Below are positions 44,073 through 51,863 of a stretch of 64,000 nt of DNA, piece after piece. A program made the position numbers and the translations under genes. Position 1 is the first letter of the stretch; every line of letters begins with the position of its first letter. The DNA lies in contig CAZQMV010000007.1 of NCBI GenBank assembly GCA_964594635.1, positions 62,001 through 126,000 on the forward strand. Direction: 5' to 3'. Origin of the DNA: Berkiella sp964594635. Lineage in GTDB: Bacteria > Pseudomonadota > Gammaproteobacteria > Berkiellales > Berkiellaceae. The notes under the pieces were generated by a model. That model was given only the letters and a program-made list of their open reading frames with translations, did not search any database and was not told the DNA's origin.

Positions 44073-44849
44073 ATGAGTGTCTTTGTATTTGATATTGAAA
44101 CGATCCCTGATGTGGAATCAGGCCGACGTTTACTCGGGTTGACGAATGAACCAGACGATGTGGTATTAGAGGCTATGCTAACGCAAGCCTTCGAGGCCAC
44201 CGGCACAACCTTTGTGAAATATCATTTGCAAAAGATTGTCGCGATCTCGGCGGTCTTGCGGTTGGGAGATCAGTTAAAAGTCTGGTCATTAGGGAGTGAG
44301 CAATCAACCGAGGCAGAGTTGATCCAGCGCTTCTTTGTCGGCATTGATAAATACTTACCGACTTTAGTTTCGTGGAATGGCACGGGATTTGATTTACCGG
44401 TTTTACATTATCGATCGCTTTACCATGGCGTACCGGCATCGCGGTATTGGGACATGGGTGAGCAAGACAATTCATTTAAGTATAATAACTATCTTAATCG
44501 TTACCACATGCGTCATCTCGATCTGATGGATACCTTAGCCGCTTATCAGCCCAAGGCTTATGCGCGTTTAGATGATATCGCAAAAATGTTAGGCTTCCCG
44601 GGTAAAATGGGCATCGATGGTTCTGAAGTACTGGCTTACTACCAGCGAGGCCAATTAAAGACGATCCGTGATTATTGTGAAACGGATGTCCTAAATACGT
44701 ATTTGGTCTATTTGCGCTTTCAATTAATGCGCGGTCTGTTATCACCAACCGAATACGAAAATGAAATTATTCTAACTAAAACAATGTTGCACGACTCCGA
44801 AGAATTCCACTTACAGGCATTTCTCGAATCGTGGTTGGAAAATGAATAG
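44073..44849 (+). CDS. PolB-type 3'-5' exonuclease (DNA_pol_B_exo2 family)
   Basis: A stand-alone DEDDy exonuclease domain of 258 residues. ExoI is FDIETIP (Asp6, Glu8), ExoII is SWNGTGFDLPVL near 110, and ExoIII is the YxxxD pattern in DYCETDVLNTYLVYLRF near 207. Such proteins are annotated as predicted 3'-5' exonuclease related to family B polymerases; in bacteria the cellular role is unclear but likely nucleic acid repair. AAGGA precedes the ATG. Starts a plus-strand run with rlmD, relA and mazG, 13 bases before rlmD. Confidence 0.92.
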   Translation: MSVFVFDIETIPDVESGRRLLGLTNEPDDVVLEAMLTQAFEATGTTFVKYHLQKIVAISAVLRLGDQLKVWSLGSEQSTEAELIQRFFVGIDKYLPTLVSWNGTGFDLPVLHYRSLYHGVPASRYWDMGEQDNSFKYNNYLNRYHMRHLDLMDTLAAYQPKAYARLDDIAKMLGFPGKMGIDGSEVLAYYQRGQLKTIRDYCETDVLNTYLVYLRFQLMRGLLSPTEYENEIILTKTMLHDSEEFHLQAFLESWLENE

Positions 44850-44862
44850 AGGCTAAATAACA

Positions 44863-46200
44863 ATGTCTTCACGTCGCAAAAAAATCGACCTCACACCGTT
44901 TGAAGTCGCTGTAACGGGTTTGTCGCATGATGGTCGCGGTATTGCGCGAGTCAATGACAAAGTGCTTTTTGTCTTTGGGGCACTGCCTGATGAAACGGTG
45001 ATGGTTAAACTCACCAAGTCACACAGTCGCTTTCTGGAAGGGACCACTGTTGAAGTGATTAAGGCTTCACCGATGCGTGTGAAACCGCCCTGTGAACATT
45101 TTGGGATCTGTGGCGGGTGCAGCTTGCAGCATATTGCGCCCGAACAACAAGTCAGCAACAAACAAGCGTGGTTGTCCGAACAATTAACGCATCAAGGTAA
45201 AGTGACGCCACAAAGTTGGTTGCCACCTTTACTTTGTCATCCGTTAGGTTATCGACAAAAAGCGCGTTTAGCCGTGCGCTATGTGCCACAAAAACAAAGT
45301 TTATTAGTCGGATTTCGTGAACAAGGCAATAATAAAATTGCGATTATTGAAGCTTGTCAAACGCTCGATCCCAGAGTGGGACATCATATTAAAGCCTTGC
45401 GCGATTTAATTGGATCCCTTGAAGCGAAAGAATCGATTGCACAAATTGAAGTCGCGGCCAGTGATAACGAAGTTGCTTTGATATTTCGTCATTTATCCGC
45501 ATTAAACGCTACAGATTTAGCGTTGCTGACGACTTTTTGCCAAAGCCATGGTTTTTCACTTTACTTACAACCGTCTAATAATCAATCAGTTCATAAAGTG
45601 TGGCCAGCAGATGGAAATGAATACCTGACTTATGAATTGCCTTCTCAAGGGTTAACCTTTGCCTTTCACCCGATGGATTTTACCCAGGTGAATGCAGAAA
45701 TGAACCAGAAGATGATAAACCAAGCACTCGCATTGCTGGATCCAAAGCCAGAAGATACGATATTGGATCTGTTTTGCGGATTGGGTAATTTTAGCCTACC
45801 CTTTGCCAAGCGTGCGAGCAAAGTCGTTGGTGTAGAAGGTAGTGTACAAGCGGTCAGTCGTGCTAAGGAAAATGCACTTCGCAATCAATTAACGAATACT
45901 GAATTTTACGCGTGTAACTTAGAAGACGATTTCAAAAACCAACCTTTTGCTAAGGGACAATATAATAAGATCATCCTTGATCCCCCACGCAGTGGGGCGC
46001 AAAAGCTGGTGGAAGAAATGTCACATTTTGCACCGAAAGAAATTCTGTATGTGTCCTGCAATAGTGCAACCTTCGTGAGGGATGCTGCTATACTGGTTCA
46101 TCAACAAGGTTACAAGCTAGCCAAATTGGGGGTCATGGACATGTTCCCCCAAACCGCGCATATCGAAACAATGGGGTTGTTCGTATCCGCGAAAAAATAG
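44863..46200 (+). CDS. rlmD: 23S rRNA (uracil-1939-C5)-methyltransferase
   Basis: Methylates U1939 of 23S rRNA with S-adenosylmethionine. The 445 residues have an N-terminal TRAM domain (FEVAVTGLSHDGRGIARV), the four Fe-S cysteines of RlmD (PPCEHFGICGGCSLQHI plus a later Cys in IEACQTL), a Rossmann SAM site (DLFCGLGNFSLPFA) and the catalytic LDPPRSGAQ with YVSCNSATFVRD. The gene precedes relA by nine bases, the same order as in E. coli and Pseudomonas. Confidence 0.96.
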   Translation: MSSRRKKIDLTPFEVAVTGLSHDGRGIARVNDKVLFVFGALPDETVMVKLTKSHSRFLEGTTVEVIKASPMRVKPPCEHFGICGGCSLQHIAPEQQVSNKQAWLSEQLTHQGKVTPQSWLPPLLCHPLGYRQKARLAVRYVPQKQSLLVGFREQGNNKIAIIEACQTLDPRVGHHIKALRDLIGSLEAKESIAQIEVAASDNEVALIFRHLSALNATDLALLTTFCQSHGFSLYLQPSNNQSVHKVWPADGNEYLTYELPSQGLTFAFHPMDFTQVNAEMNQKMINQALALLDPKPEDTILDLFCGLGNFSLPFAKRASKVVGVEGSVQAVSRAKENALRNQLTNTEFYACNLEDDFKNQPFAKGQYNKIILDPPRSGAQKLVEEMSHFAPKEILYVSCNSATFVRDAAILVHQQGYKLAKLGVMDMFPQTAHIETMGLFVSAKK

Positions 46201-46209
46201 GGACAGAAG

Positions 46210-48405
46210 ATGGTTACATTAAGAGATGATTTGCCTAAAGCGGCGGATGGCAGTATCGATATCCTGAAATGGGCAGAGCGGATCACTTTACATCGCAGCC
46301 CAGATGACAAGACATTGCTGCTACAAAGTGCTGAGCTTTCCCTAGAACAAGGGGGGCATCATTTAACCAGTGTGAATGAATCTTGTTTGCGTCAAGGCTT
46401 ACTCACCGCTGAAACCTTAATCACGCTAGAGCCGGATATTGCCACTTTACAAGCAGCGGTTGTCTATTTTGCAGCGCACTATGGCGAGCTGAGTATCGAT
46501 GATATTAAAGCGGCCCTTGGCGAAGAAGTTGCCACATTAGTTTCTGGTGTGGTGCAAATTACCACCCACACCCATCAAGCCAAAGGACAAGGTGCTAATA
46601 GTAAGCATGATAATTTGCGACGGATGTTATTAGCCGTTGTTGAAGATGTTCGCGTGGTGCTTATTAAATTGGCTGAACGCATTACCTCGTTACGCGCTGC
46701 CGCTTCCCTTGAAAAAGAGGCGCGTCAACAACTGGCGATCGAAACCCGAGATATCTATGCACCCTTAGCGAATCGTTTAGGGATTGGCCAAATCAAATGG
46801 GAATTAGAAGATTTTGCTTTTCGCTATTTAGAGCCAGATGCTTATAAACATATTGCGAAATTGCTGGATGAAAAACGTTTAGATCGAGAAATTTACGTTA
46901 AAAATGTGATTGAGACGATTAAGCAATCCTTAGCGGATGAAGGGATCCATGCCGAGATCTCGGGGCGCGTTAAACACATCTATAGCATTTGGCGAAAGAT
47001 GTTGCGAAAAAATCTTGATTTTAAAGATATTTATGACGTGCGTGCGGTGCGGGTATTAGTGCCTGAGATTCGGGATTGTTATGCAGCGCTAGGGATTGTC
47101 CATTCGCTTTGGCAACATGTGCCTAAAGAATTCGACGATTATATTGCGACACCCAAAGAAAACAATTATCGCTCATTACATACTGCCGTGATTGGTCCTG
47201 AAGGACGAACGCTCGAAATTCAAATCCGTACGATCGATATGCATCAAGAAGCGGAACTTGGGGTAGCAGCGCATTGGCTATATAAAGAAGGCGGCAAGCT
47301 TGATGCTAATTATCAAAAACGTTTGAACTCCTTGCGGCAAATTTTGGATTGGAGTGATCAAGCCGATAATGGTGATGGCGATGAAGTATTGTTGCAAGAA
47401 GTGCTTGAAGAGCGAGTCTATGTCTTTACGCCACAAGGCGATGTCATTGATTTACCTTCAGGCTCAACACCATTAGATTTTGCCTATCAAATTCATACCG
47501 AGCTTGGTCATCGTTGCCGAGGTGCCAAAGTGAATGGCTCTATCGTGCCATTAAATTATCAATTATCTTCCGGTGAACAGATTGAGATCCTATCCATAAA
47601 AGAAGGTAATCCTAGCCGCGACTGGTTAAATTCAGGGCTTGGCTATTTGGGGAGCATGCGTGCTCGTGCCAAAGTTCATAATTGGTTTAAACGCCAGGCG
47701 CGTGATCAAAATGTGCATCATGGCAAAGAAATGCTTGAGAAAGAATTCAAGCGCATGGGTTTAGAGCAAAGCGGAATAGGCAGGTTATTACCCAAATTGG
47801 GCGTTAAATCGTTAGAAGATCTCTATGCTTCAATTGGGGGGGGCGATTTACGCATTCAGCAAATCGTGAATTTAATTCAACGTGCAGAGCCTGAAGTTGA
47901 TGATGACGAAATTGTGCCACATGTCAGTAAATCCTTTAGCACACCTTCTGAAATTACTATCCATGGGGTAGGGAATTTACTGTGCCACTTTGGACGCTGC
48001 TGTAAACCGTTGCCAGGGGATCGCATTACGGGGTTCATTACCTTGGGGCGTGGTGTTACTATCCATCGCCAAGATTGCATTCATATTTTAGAAAAACCCG
48101 AAGAAGAGCACCGTTTGATCCAGGTGGAGTGGGGTGAAACCATGCGCACGGTTTACCCAGTCGATATCAAAATCAGCGCTTATGATAGACAAGGGCTATT
48201 GCGAGATATCACTTCTATTTTAAGTAATGAAAAAGTGAATGTGATTGCAGTGAATACGTTGACCACCAAAAACGATAATATGGCGCGGCTGGTGTTAACG
48301 GTTGAGATAGCTGATTTAGGTGGCCTCATGAATATTTTAAATAAAATTATGCAGTTGCCGAATGTATTAGAGGCCGAAAGGGTGCATGAGGCATTTAAGA
48401 AGTAA
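46210..48405 (+). CDS. relA: GTP pyrophosphokinase RelA
   Basis: Makes (p)ppGpp when uncharged tRNA enters the ribosome. The 731 residues start with a hydrolase-like domain whose HD motif and following acidic residues are missing (the region around AAVVYFAAHYGELSIDDI), so hydrolysis must come from a SpoT encoded elsewhere. The synthetase domain has YDVRAVRVLV and EFDDYIATPKENNYRSLHT with the EFDD form typical of RelA. TGS (VYVFTPQGDVIDLPSGSTPL), a helical/zinc part with Cys-His ligands (HFGRCCKPLPGDRITGF), and an ACT domain at the end follow. A GGGACAGAAG ribosome site is present. Together with letS it forms the stress and growth-phase signalling part of this window. Confidence 0.96.
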   Translation: MVTLRDDLPKAADGSIDILKWAERITLHRSPDDKTLLLQSAELSLEQGGHHLTSVNESCLRQGLLTAETLITLEPDIATLQAAVVYFAAHYGELSIDDIKAALGEEVATLVSGVVQITTHTHQAKGQGANSKHDNLRRMLLAVVEDVRVVLIKLAERITSLRAAASLEKEARQQLAIETRDIYAPLANRLGIGQIKWELEDFAFRYLEPDAYKHIAKLLDEKRLDREIYVKNVIETIKQSLADEGIHAEISGRVKHIYSIWRKMLRKNLDFKDIYDVRAVRVLVPEIRDCYAALGIVHSLWQHVPKEFDDYIATPKENNYRSLHTAVIGPEGRTLEIQIRTIDMHQEAELGVAAHWLYKEGGKLDANYQKRLNSLRQILDWSDQADNGDGDEVLLQEVLEERVYVFTPQGDVIDLPSGSTPLDFAYQIHTELGHRCRGAKVNGSIVPLNYQLSSGEQIEILSIKEGNPSRDWLNSGLGYLGSMRARAKVHNWFKRQARDQNVHHGKEMLEKEFKRMGLEQSGIGRLLPKLGVKSLEDLYASIGGGDLRIQQIVNLIQRAEPEVDDDEIVPHVSKSFSTPSEITIHGVGNLLCHFGRCCKPLPGDRITGFITLGRGVTIHRQDCIHILEKPEEEHRLIQVEWGETMRTVYPVDIKISAYDRQGLLRDITSILSNEKVNVIAVNTLTTKNDNMARLVLTVEIADLGGLMNILNKIMQLPNVLEAERVHEAFKK

Positions 48406-48438
48406 TTATCTACCGTTACAAATGTAAAATTGCTAATT

Positions 48439-48516
48439 CCCCCCTCCCTAACCCTCGCCCACGTTGCGGGAGAGGGTGACACAGCGAAGCGAAAGCTTCG
48501 TTGTGGCGGGTGGGGG
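48439..48516. repeat. GC-rich intergenic repeat, copy A2 (inverted)
   Basis: Between relA and mazG. Its reverse complement begins CCCCCACCCGCCACA and runs to CTGTGTCACCCTCTCCCGC, matching copy A1 at 8100-8163 in block order. An inner AAGCGAAAGCTT hairpin differs between copies. Confidence 0.75.
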
Positions 48517-48555
48517 CAGTTTAGGTAGCACGTATTATCATTGTAGGTATCAATA

Positions 48556-49305
48556 ATGAATCAATTAAACGATTTATTAACCATCATGGAAAAACTCCGC
48601 GATCCCGTTGATGGTTGTCCTTGGGATCGCCAGCAAACCTTTGCTACCATTGTGCCGCATACCATTGAAGAAGCCTATGAAGTAGCCGATGTGATTGAGC
48701 GGAATGCTTTAACGGAATTGCCTGGTGAATTAGGCGATCTGTTTTTCCAAATTCTGTTTTATTGTCAAATGGCCAAAGAAGAAGGGTTATTTGACATCAA
48801 TGATGTGTTTCAAAACCTAAAAGAAAAACTGGTTCGCCGTCATCCCCATGTGTTTAATGGCGAAGAAAAGCGCCCTTGGGATGAGCTTAAACAAGCGGAA
48901 AACCCGGATGCGCCGTTATTAGAATCAATAGTTCACAACTTGCCTGCCTTATCAACCGCACAAAAACTGCAAAATCGCGCTGCTACGGTGGGGTTTGATT
49001 GGCCGAGTTTACAACCCGTTTTGGCTAAGCTCCAAGAAGAAATTGTCGAATTCGAAGAAGCTTTTGAGTCAAAAGATCAAAGAGCGATGCAAGAAGAATT
49101 AGGCGATATTTTATTTGTGTGTGCTAATTTGGCACGTCATGCGAAATTAGATGCAGAACAAACGCTGCGATTAGCCAATCAGAAATTCACGAGGCGCTTT
49201 AACGGTGTTGAAGAACAAGTGAAAGCGTCAAGCAAAAAATGGCAGGATTTTAGCTTAGAAGAGCTGGAAGTTTTTTGGCAACTTGTCAAAAAGCAAGAGA
49301 GATAA
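48556..49305 (+). CDS. mazG: Nucleoside triphosphate pyrophosphohydrolase MazG
   Basis: Hydrolyses (d)NTPs to monophosphate and pyrophosphate and limits ppGpp-linked effects in E. coli. The signature CPWDRQQTFATIVPHTIEEA with EAYEV and ELGDLFFQILF (metal-binding Glu/Asp) is seen in the N-terminal domain, and a second, diverged MazG domain (EIVEFEEAFESKDQ, EELGDILFVCANLARH) follows. The 249 residues are near E. coli MazG (263). It lies behind relA, though mazE/mazF are absent. Confidence 0.95.
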   Translation: MNQLNDLLTIMEKLRDPVDGCPWDRQQTFATIVPHTIEEAYEVADVIERNALTELPGELGDLFFQILFYCQMAKEEGLFDINDVFQNLKEKLVRRHPHVFNGEEKRPWDELKQAENPDAPLLESIVHNLPALSTAQKLQNRAATVGFDWPSLQPVLAKLQEEIVEFEEAFESKDQRAMQEELGDILFVCANLARHAKLDAEQTLRLANQKFTRRFNGVEEQVKASSKKWQDFSLEELEVFWQLVKKQER

Positions 49306-49347
49306 AGCCCTAGCATAGATGCGCTATGCCAGGGCAAAACAAGTGAC

Positions 49348-50772
49348 TTATATCTTCAACTTACCAAAAGTAACCATCAATTGATCGATCTCTTTATCTT
49401 CGGCAGCAGGCTTCCAATATTCATCCGTTTCCTTGGTCTTTTTACCAACCAATAAGCCATCTTTGACACCTATTTTAAGATGTCTTTCTAATAATGGAGA
49501 AAGGGTTCTTGAATACATTTCCTTTCTTTCGGGAAAAGCAACTGGCGCACCTTCATCTAGCATCATTCTTCTGGGTGGTGAAGGTGATTTAGGAGCTGAT
49601 CTATCTTCAAAATCGGTATTCCAGCATTCCGCGCCTGTTGCGGCACGCCAAACGGCTGCTAATGGATTTTGATCTTTTTTAGAATAAGGTTTGATCCCTA
49701 ATCTCTCAAATTCACGGCGGCGTTCATCATCCAGTTCATGAAGTTGCTTGGCGACAGGAGCAGCTATTTGCTTTGCACGCGTACTTTTATCTCTTGCTAC
49801 GGCTTTAGCATCCAGCTGTGCTCTTCTAAAAGGCAACCCTGAAATGAGTCGAATACGCTCTTCTCTTGTTGCTTTCGTTTCGTCTTCAATATAGGGACGA
49901 TTTGCAACTCTTTCTGTCCATTCTTCTGTAGTGAGGTCTTTTGGGATAATCTTACTCCATTCTGCTACCCGCGCTTGGATCCCAGTATTTTTTCCACCTT
50001 TTTTTTCAACATCGGCTAAACGAGTTGTTTTACCATCAGCAATGGGTTTGTAGAGTGCCAGACCCGCATCAATATCCGCTTGGGTTAATTTGTCATCTGG
50101 TTTGCCAAATTGCAGTTCTTGAATAATGAACGGTAATACATTCTGCGCATGGTTTACAAAAGTCAAAAAGGCATCACGATGTTCCATGGCAATATCGGTT
50201 GGCTTTTCGGCAAGGGCTTTTGCTTCAGCAAGCTCTTTTGTAAGTCCTTCAAGAGCGGCTTTAGCGATAGCAACATGATCGATTGAAGGTTTTGCAGGTG
50301 AACTACTGGCTGCAGGAGCAGGCGCTGCGGCTGCTTCTTTTTCAGCTCTTGCGACGTCTAGAGTTGCTTGTTCAATTCTTATTGTTAAATTAGCAGCGAG
50401 ATCTCTCGCTTTGGCTTGGATCTCAAATTGTGCTTTAAGTGACAATAAAGCAGTTTTTGCGATTTCAGGGGTGATTTTAGGTTCAACAATTTTATTGCGA
50501 ACGACATCCATAAAATGCTCATAGAGCGCTTTCTTTTGCGCAAAACGGTAATCTAAAGATCCTGCTTCAATCAAATCGCTAGCTTGTTTGGTTGCTCTTG
50601 CCTGCAGGCGTTCGTCTTTACTTTCAGGGCTTCCTTCAATTTGTTCCCTTAATGCTTGTACATGGTTTAATCGATTATCGACATTCGGCTTGGTTAACAG
50701 TTGCTTGGCGACATGACTGCGAAGAAAATCTATCGTTTCCTTTATTGTGCGTTCAGGACCTGGTTTACTCAT
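49348..50772 (-). CDS. Hypothetical protein (474 residues), Ala-rich linker
   Basis: Unrecognised. The ATG at 50772 has AAGGAG seven bases upstream; a reading from 50832 has no ribosome site. The N-terminal part is helical (TIKETIDFLRSHVAKQLLTK); a low-complexity Ala/Pro/Ser linker (AAAAPAPAASSSPAKPS) sits near residue 170; and the second half has helical and basic stretches ending with IDQLMVTFGKLKI. No signal peptide or membrane segment. It lies behind the mazG end in the opposite direction and is flanked by housekeeping genes. Effector-like in composition; no function can be assigned. Confidence 0.7.
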   Translation of the reverse strand: MSKPGPERTIKETIDFLRSHVAKQLLTKPNVDNRLNHVQALREQIEGSPESKDERLQARATKQASDLIEAGSLDYRFAQKKALYEHFMDVVRNKIVEPKITPEIAKTALLSLKAQFEIQAKARDLAANLTIRIEQATLDVARAEKEAAAAPAPAASSSPAKPSIDHVAIAKAALEGLTKELAEAKALAEKPTDIAMEHRDAFLTFVNHAQNVLPFIIQELQFGKPDDKLTQADIDAGLALYKPIADGKTTRLADVEKKGGKNTGIQARVAEWSKIIPKDLTTEEWTERVANRPYIEDETKATREERIRLISGLPFRRAQLDAKAVARDKSTRAKQIAAPVAKQLHELDDERRREFERLGIKPYSKKDQNPLAAVWRAATGAECWNTDFEDRSAPKSPSPPRRMMLDEGAPVAFPERKEMYSRTLSPLLERHLKIGVKDGLLVGKKTKETDEYWKPAAEDKEIDQLMVTFGKLKI

Positions 50773-50907
50773 GTCAATCTCCTTAGAGTGGTATTTTGTC
50801 ATGTGAACTATCACCAAACTATCACGCTTCAAAGTGCTAAGGGAAGACTTAGAAAAAGGAAAGGCGACATACTAAAATAATATGTCGCCTTGCAGCATGA
50901 AAAAGAA

Positions 50908-51624
50908 TTATAGGTTAGACATTAACTCGCGTTCTTTCGGTGAAGGCTCAGGTGATCTTTCACGCTCACGATAGAACGATTCAACCGCTTCAACAATTTG
51001 TTCTGGTGTATCAGCGACTTGATAGAGTTCAAGATCTTCTTCTCGAATGGTACCTTCAGCAACCATTTGGCTTTTAAACCATTTAAGGAGATCACGCCAG
51101 TAGGATTCAACGGCGAGTACAACAGGAATTTTGCGAGTTTTACCTGTTTGTACGAGCGTTAGAATTTCAACTAATTCATCTAATGTACCAAAGCCACCTG
51201 GCATGACTACATAGGCAGAAGCATATTTTACAAACATGACTTTACGGGTAAAGAAGTGACGAAAACGGATAGAAATATCTTGAAAATCATTTGCATTTTC
51301 TTCATTTGGCAACACAATATTTAAACCGACACTTAACGAAGGGCCTTCTTTAGCCCCTTTGTTAGCTGCTTCCATTAAACCTGGTCCACCACCTGAAACT
51401 ACGGAATAACCCGCTTCAGATAACGCCTTAGCAGTTTTGCATGTTAAGTCGTACCAACGATGTCCTGGCCCTAAACGCGCTGAACCGAAGATACTGACAG
51501 AAGGAGGAATGTGTACTAAGCGTTCATAGCCTTCAACAAATTCAGCCATGACTTGAAAAATTTTCCAAGATTCGCGTGCCATGAGAGAGTCGTTAATCGT
51601 TTTGATCTGCTTTTGTTTGCTCAT
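50908..51624 (-). CDS. LOG family protein (TIGR00730)
   Basis: A 238-residue protein of the LOG/lysine-decarboxylase-like family with a Rossmann-like fold. The motifs GGGPGLMEAANKGAKEG and MPGGFGTLDELVEIL (PGGxGTxxE) are present. Characterised members release cytokinin bases or cleave nucleoside 5'-monophosphates at the N-glycosidic bond; in bacteria the role is usually nucleotide turnover. GAGG precedes the ATG by six bases. The tail is charged (RERSPEPSPKERELM). Confidence 0.93.
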   Translation of the reverse strand: MSKQKQIKTINDSLMARESWKIFQVMAEFVEGYERLVHIPPSVSIFGSARLGPGHRWYDLTCKTAKALSEAGYSVVSGGGPGLMEAANKGAKEGPSLSVGLNIVLPNEENANDFQDISIRFRHFFTRKVMFVKYASAYVVMPGGFGTLDELVEILTLVQTGKTRKIPVVLAVESYWRDLLKWFKSQMVAEGTIREEDLELYQVADTPEQIVEAVESFYRERERSPEPSPKERELMSNL

Positions 51625-51691
51625 GGAAGCCTCGTATTATTTTAATATTACATTTTAAATATACCACACCCTGTTAGACTTGCCAGTTTCG

Positions 51692-51810
51692 CTCTTCACA
51701 TATTGCGTTTATGCGTTGTTGCCTTCGGGGTCTCACAATCCTCATGTACTAAAAGTACACTCCGGGTTGTTCGCCCCTTGGCGCCTAGCCTAAACACAAT
51801 CTGCTTTGAG
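51692..51810. repeat. 119-bp palindromic repeat, copy 2
   Basis: Same family as 43866-43984 with the same length and block order: CTCTTCACA, GTTGTTGCCTTCG, TCTCACAATCC, CATGTACT-AAA-AGTACACTCC, GGGTTGTTCG, GGCGCCTAGCCTAAAC. The left arm GGGG...ACAATCC pairs with GGGTTGT...CCCC around the central GTAC dyad. It lies between the divergent LOG gene and ppc. Confidence 0.85.
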
Positions 51811-51863
51811 CTAAAATTTATCCATATATTATAATAAAGATATGTATCTTTATGAGATAACCC

